Source of the DNA: Parashewanella curva
GTDB taxonomy: Bacteria; Pseudomonadota; Gammaproteobacteria; Enterobacterales; Shewanellaceae
DNA length: 36,378 bases
NCBI RefSeq assembly: GCF_003675895.1
Contig: NZ_ML014794.1
Span: 1 to 36,378 of the forward strand
Reading direction: 5' to 3'
The position numbers and the translations under genes were made by a program. Shown in pieces: positions 34,041 through 36,378 of this stretch (the first letter of the stretch is position 1; each line of letters opens with the position of its first letter). The notes below the pieces were generated by a model, which saw nothing but the letters and a program-made list of their open reading frames with translations, had not been told where the DNA came from and did no database searches.

Positions 34041-35759
34041 ATGATTTTTACCGTCGATAACGTTGTAAAAGAAAACTTACCAAACATCGAAAACAAGCCT
34101 TGGTTAGCAAAACCGACCAAAGCCATGTTGCGTTATTTGCTCAATGAAAAACAGTGCAACGACATCGCGATGGAGCACGCTCACCTTTCTGGTGTGGATT
34201 TTGTTGAAAAAGTGCTGGAAAGCTTCAACTTCAGTTACTCAGTAAAAAGTGACGAAGTTGAGAATATCCCTTGTGAAGGCCGTGTTGTTATTTTTGCTAA
34301 TCATCCTATCGGCTCACTTGATGCTTTAGCGATGATAAAACTTATAAGTGAAGTCCGCAGTGACATCAAAGTAGTGGCAAATGAGTTATTGATGGCATTA
34401 TCCCCCATGCATGACATTTTATTGCCCGTCCGTAATATGACGGGGAGAACGCCAAAACAAAATTTAGAGAATATTCACCAACATTTAAAAAACGAAGGCG
34501 CTTTGCTTATTTTCCCTTCAGGCGAAGTGTCTAGATTACGACCACAAGGGGTAAGAGATACGGCTTGGCAAACGGGTTTCTTAAAAATGGCTAGCGCCTG
34601 TGATGCTCCTCTACTGCCTATGTTTGCCGATGCTAAAAACTCAGCCGCATTTTATGGCGCCTCAATGATTTACAAGCCATTAGCTACACTGCTGTTGGTT
34701 AAAGAAATGTTCAAGCAAGCTAAAAAAACTATGCCTGTGCGCATTGGTGAGCTGATCCCAAGCTCAGCCATTACTAACAATGACTTTCCTTTGAAAGTGA
34801 AAGTTAAGTTGTTAAAAAACCATCTTTATCGAGTCGCTAAAAACCGCTCAGGATTATTTACCACTCAAAGCCCAATTGCTCACCCAGTCTCTCGCTCTGA
34901 ATTACAACAAGCGCTGCTCAAGTGTGACTTACTTGGCGAAACCGTTGACGGTAAACAAATCTATCTTTATCAACATAAAGAATCAAATCCAATCATGCGT
35001 GAAATTGGGCGCTTACGCGAAGTAGCCTTTCGCGCTGTTGGCGAAGGCACAGGCCAAAGACGAGACACAGATAAATACGATTCATATTATCTGCATCTGG
35101 TTTTGTGGGATCAAAATGATTTAGAAATTGTAGGGGCTTACCGTTTTGCACCAGTCAAACAAGTGCATGATGAATATGGGTCACAAGCTTTGTATAGTCA
35201 GTCATTATTCCAATACACGGAAGCATTTAACGCCTACTTTGAACAAGGTTTAGAGCTTGGTCGCAGCTTTGTACAACCTAAATACTGGGGCAAACGCAGC
35301 CTAGATTATTTGTGGTATGGCATTGGGGCATTTATTGCTAAAAACCCGCAATATCGTTATTTGTTCGGTCCAGTGACGATATCAGGTGAGCTGCCACAAA
35401 ACGCCAAAGAAATGCTGGTTCATTTTTATCAAAATCAATTCAAGACCTCTGAACCTTTCGCATATTCAAATCAACCTTTCGTTATTGGAGAGCAGCGCCA
35501 AAAGCAATTAGATGCTTTGTATGACTTTGAGTCAGCTGAAAGCTATTCATCTAACTTTAAAGTATTAAAGCAATCTCTTGCTGAGCTAGGCGTTGCCATT
35601 CCTACTTTATATAAACAATACAGTGAACTATGTGAAGCCGATGGTGTGAAGTTTTTAGACTTTGGTGTCGATGATGACTTTGGTTACTGCATTGATGGTG
35701 TGGTGTTAGTTGATTTAGAAAAGTTGAAACCTAAAAAGAGACAAAAATATATAGGTTAA
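34041..35759 (+). CDS. Bifunctional acyltransferase: PlsC/OlsA-like plus OlsB-like GNAT domain (OlsF type)
   Basis: This 572-residue protein joins two acyltransferases. The N-terminal half (about 60-260) has a PlsC-type pattern: ANHPIGSLD (His88, Asp94), then FPSGEVSRL and a PLLPMFAD block. The C-terminal half (about 310-460) has the OlsB/hemolysin-type N-acyltransferase pattern: REVAFRAVGEGTG, DSYYLHLVLWD, IVGAYRFAP, LELGRSFVQPKYWGKRSL and LFGPVTISG. In OlsF the C-terminal domain N-acylates ornithine and the N-terminal domain adds the second acyl chain, giving ornithine lipids. The same order here makes an aminolipid synthase likely. Which amino acid is acylated is not visible. It follows the metallophosphoesterase in a probable operon. 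Confidence 0.85.
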   Translation: MIFTVDNVVKENLPNIENKPWLAKPTKAMLRYLLNEKQCNDIAMEHAHLSGVDFVEKVLESFNFSYSVKSDEVENIPCEGRVVIFANHPIGSLDALAMIKLISEVRSDIKVVANELLMALSPMHDILLPVRNMTGRTPKQNLENIHQHLKNEGALLIFPSGEVSRLRPQGVRDTAWQTGFLKMASACDAPLLPMFADAKNSAAFYGASMIYKPLATLLLVKEMFKQAKKTMPVRIGELIPSSAITNNDFPLKVKVKLLKNHLYRVAKNRSGLFTTQSPIAHPVSRSELQQALLKCDLLGETVDGKQIYLYQHKESNPIMREIGRLREVAFRAVGEGTGQRRDTDKYDSYYLHLVLWDQNDLEIVGAYRFAPVKQVHDEYGSQALYSQSLFQYTEAFNAYFEQGLELGRSFVQPKYWGKRSLDYLWYGIGAFIAKNPQYRYLFGPVTISGELPQNAKEMLVHFYQNQFKTSEPFAYSNQPFVIGEQRQKQLDALYDFESAESYSSNFKVLKQSLAELGVAIPTLYKQYSELCEADGVKFLDFGVDDDFGYCIDGVVLVDLEKLKPKKRQKYIG

Positions 35760-35793
35760 TTTCTCTTAATCTTAAATTTATCGAAAGCTAACT

Positions 35794-35850
35794 TTTAGCA
35801 TTCTAGGATTTTTCTAGTCTGGTTTATTTATAAACTAAGAGAATGCTAAA
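35794..35850 (+). promoter_or_regulatory. Leader inverted repeat covering the ribosome site of the next gene
   Basis: TTTAGCATTCT (35794-35804) pairs perfectly with AGAATGCTAAA (35840-35850), which includes part of the AAGAG ribosome site and the A of the start codon. Upstream, TTCTCTTA (35761-35768) is complementary to TAAGAGAA (35836-35843), overlapping the same segment. The two pairings exclude each other. Confidence 0.5.
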
Positions 35851-36209
35851 TGAAGACATCACATTTATTATTAGGCTTGCCTTTCTTATTGCCGATCCAA
35901 GTCTTTGCTCATACAACTATCTCAGGCAAAGAAACAGTAAGAGAAATTTGTATAATGGCAAGTAAAGAGCTGCTTTCTAAAAACATTATGCCGAGCGCAG
36001 CTGTTACTTGTTATAGCAAGCTATTTCCACAAAAAACCTATTTCAATATCCAAGATATGTTTAAAGACGGTTGGGAGCCTATTTCAGTAGGTGTAGGTCA
36101 AGGTGAAGCCGCCACGGCCTATGATAATACCCCCTACCAGGATCCAGCCCAGATAAACTCCGATACGATGCAGTCACTCGGGATTGTAGTCGAAAAGACG
36201 ATAAATTAA
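35850..36209 (+). CDS. Small secreted protein of unknown function
   Basis: This 119-residue protein begins with a Sec signal peptide (MKTSHLLLGLPFLLPIQVFA, cleavage after Ala20 before HTT). The mature 99 residues hold two cysteines (ICIMAS and VTCYSK), which could form a periplasmic disulfide. No family is recognised. The leader inverted repeat overlaps its start. The gene ends 12 bp before the 3' end of the group II intron, which is inserted in the opposite orientation. Confidence 0.7.
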   Translation: MKTSHLLLGLPFLLPIQVFAHTTISGKETVREICIMASKELLSKNIMPSAAVTCYSKLFPQKTYFNIQDMFKDGWEPISVGVGQGEAATAYDNTPYQDPAQINSDTMQSLGIVVEKTIN

Positions 36210-36221
36210 AGACTTCTTCGA

Positions 36222-36297
36222 ATCGAGTAGGAGGGAGCCTCACGGCTCCCATCCTCTCACACCACCGTACAAGCGATGTCGCATACGGCGGTTCCAA
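36222..36297 (-). mobile_element. Group II intron 3' end: domains V and VI
   Basis: Read on the minus strand, GAACCGCCGTATGCGA and TTGTACGGTGGT form a domain V-like stem (36261-36292 on plus). GGGAGCC-GTGA-GGCTCCC (36233-36250) follows as domain VI, then TCCTACTCGAT with a candidate branch-point A. The last intron base is placed at 36222, giving the usual AY end. The rest of the intron lies beyond the right edge. Confidence 0.8.
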
Positions 36298-36378
36298 TTA
36301 TACTGCTAACTTCTTGTACCCTTCTAACAACGAGTACAGTCCCATCTCTTTAAACCTCTGATTTGGTAAAGCTTGATT
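36298..36378 (-). CDS. ltrA: Group II intron reverse transcriptase/maturase, C-terminal end (partial)
   Basis: On the minus strand 26 codons and a TAA are visible: NQALPNQRFKEMGLYSLLEG, then YKKLAV. This is the usual C-terminus of intron-encoded reverse transcriptase/maturases and directly precedes domain V, as expected. The reverse transcriptase domain (YADD) would be outside the window. Confidence 0.75.
   Translation of the reverse strand, partial: NQALPNQRFKEMGLYSLLEGYKKLAV

Noticed and set aside
1-36378. CRISPR array, tRNA or rRNA genes
   Set aside because: No regularly spaced identical DNA repeats and no recognisable tRNA or rRNA sequence were seen. The only regular repeat is the diverged 51-bp coding unit of the Cys-repeat gene.

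Overview
The window looks like the chromosome of a marine gammaproteobacterium of the Shewanella/Parashewanella type. This is inferred from the gene families: GlyGly-CTERM subtilase, S9B dipeptidyl peptidase, class I fructose-bisphosphatase, Aer-like receptor, TonB copper receptor and an OlsF-like acyltransferase. The AT-rich base composition and TATACCAATT-type repeats also fit. The species cannot be fixed from sequence alone. Both edges are mobile DNA: the start of an IS200/IS605-family TnpA gene lies at 1-120 (minus), and the 3' end of a group II intron with the last codons of its reverse transcriptase lies at 36222-36378 (minus).

Layout. 365-5803: a large secreted subtilase and an L,D-transpeptidase, convergent over a shared terminator. 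5896-15343 (minus): a tight six-gene operon and the main item of interest. In transcription order it encodes a long Cys-repeat peptide, a radical SAM/SPASM enzyme, an HlyD-type membrane fusion protein, an unrecognised 290-residue protein, a half-size ABC transporter, and a second ABC transporter with an N-terminal C39 leader peptidase. This is the outline of a RiPP (ribosomally made, enzymatically modified peptide) factory with its own cleavage and export apparatus. The presumed substrate is odd: about 209 residues of leader, then a core of about 200 residues with 23 cysteines in a nearly strict alternating C-x9-C-x6 register (17-residue period). A promoter with a 19-bp spacer filled by a dyad lies just upstream.

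15517-19815: yjjX, a cobalamin pair (btuF-like and cobO-like) and a dipeptidyl peptidase IV. 19977-29904: housekeeping genes (fbp, an Aer-like receptor, a YjiH-like membrane protein) interleaved with proteins that look like host-directed or orphan accessory proteins. These are a RING plus second-zinc-finger protein ending in a basic stretch and a CaaX-like tail, an FCP-like HAD protein, an 840-residue unknown, a 126-residue unknown and a truncated remnant of a cyclic-nucleotide-binding-type protein. A 268-bp MITE-like element sits 8 bp before the Aer-like gene.

29955-36209: a TonB-dependent copper receptor, a membrane protein/XRE regulator pair with palindromes around its promoter, an LpxH-like metallophosphoesterase followed by an OlsF-like fused acyltransferase, and a small secreted protein with a possible leader hairpin.

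Working model (inference). The radical SAM enzyme modifies the Cys-repeat core, probably forming thioethers. The C39-ABC protein cleaves the leader after a Gly-Gly motif, and the ABC/HlyD machinery exports the product. The RING protein is a separate candidate effector that would act on eukaryotic ubiquitin machinery. No tRNA, rRNA or CRISPR array was seen.
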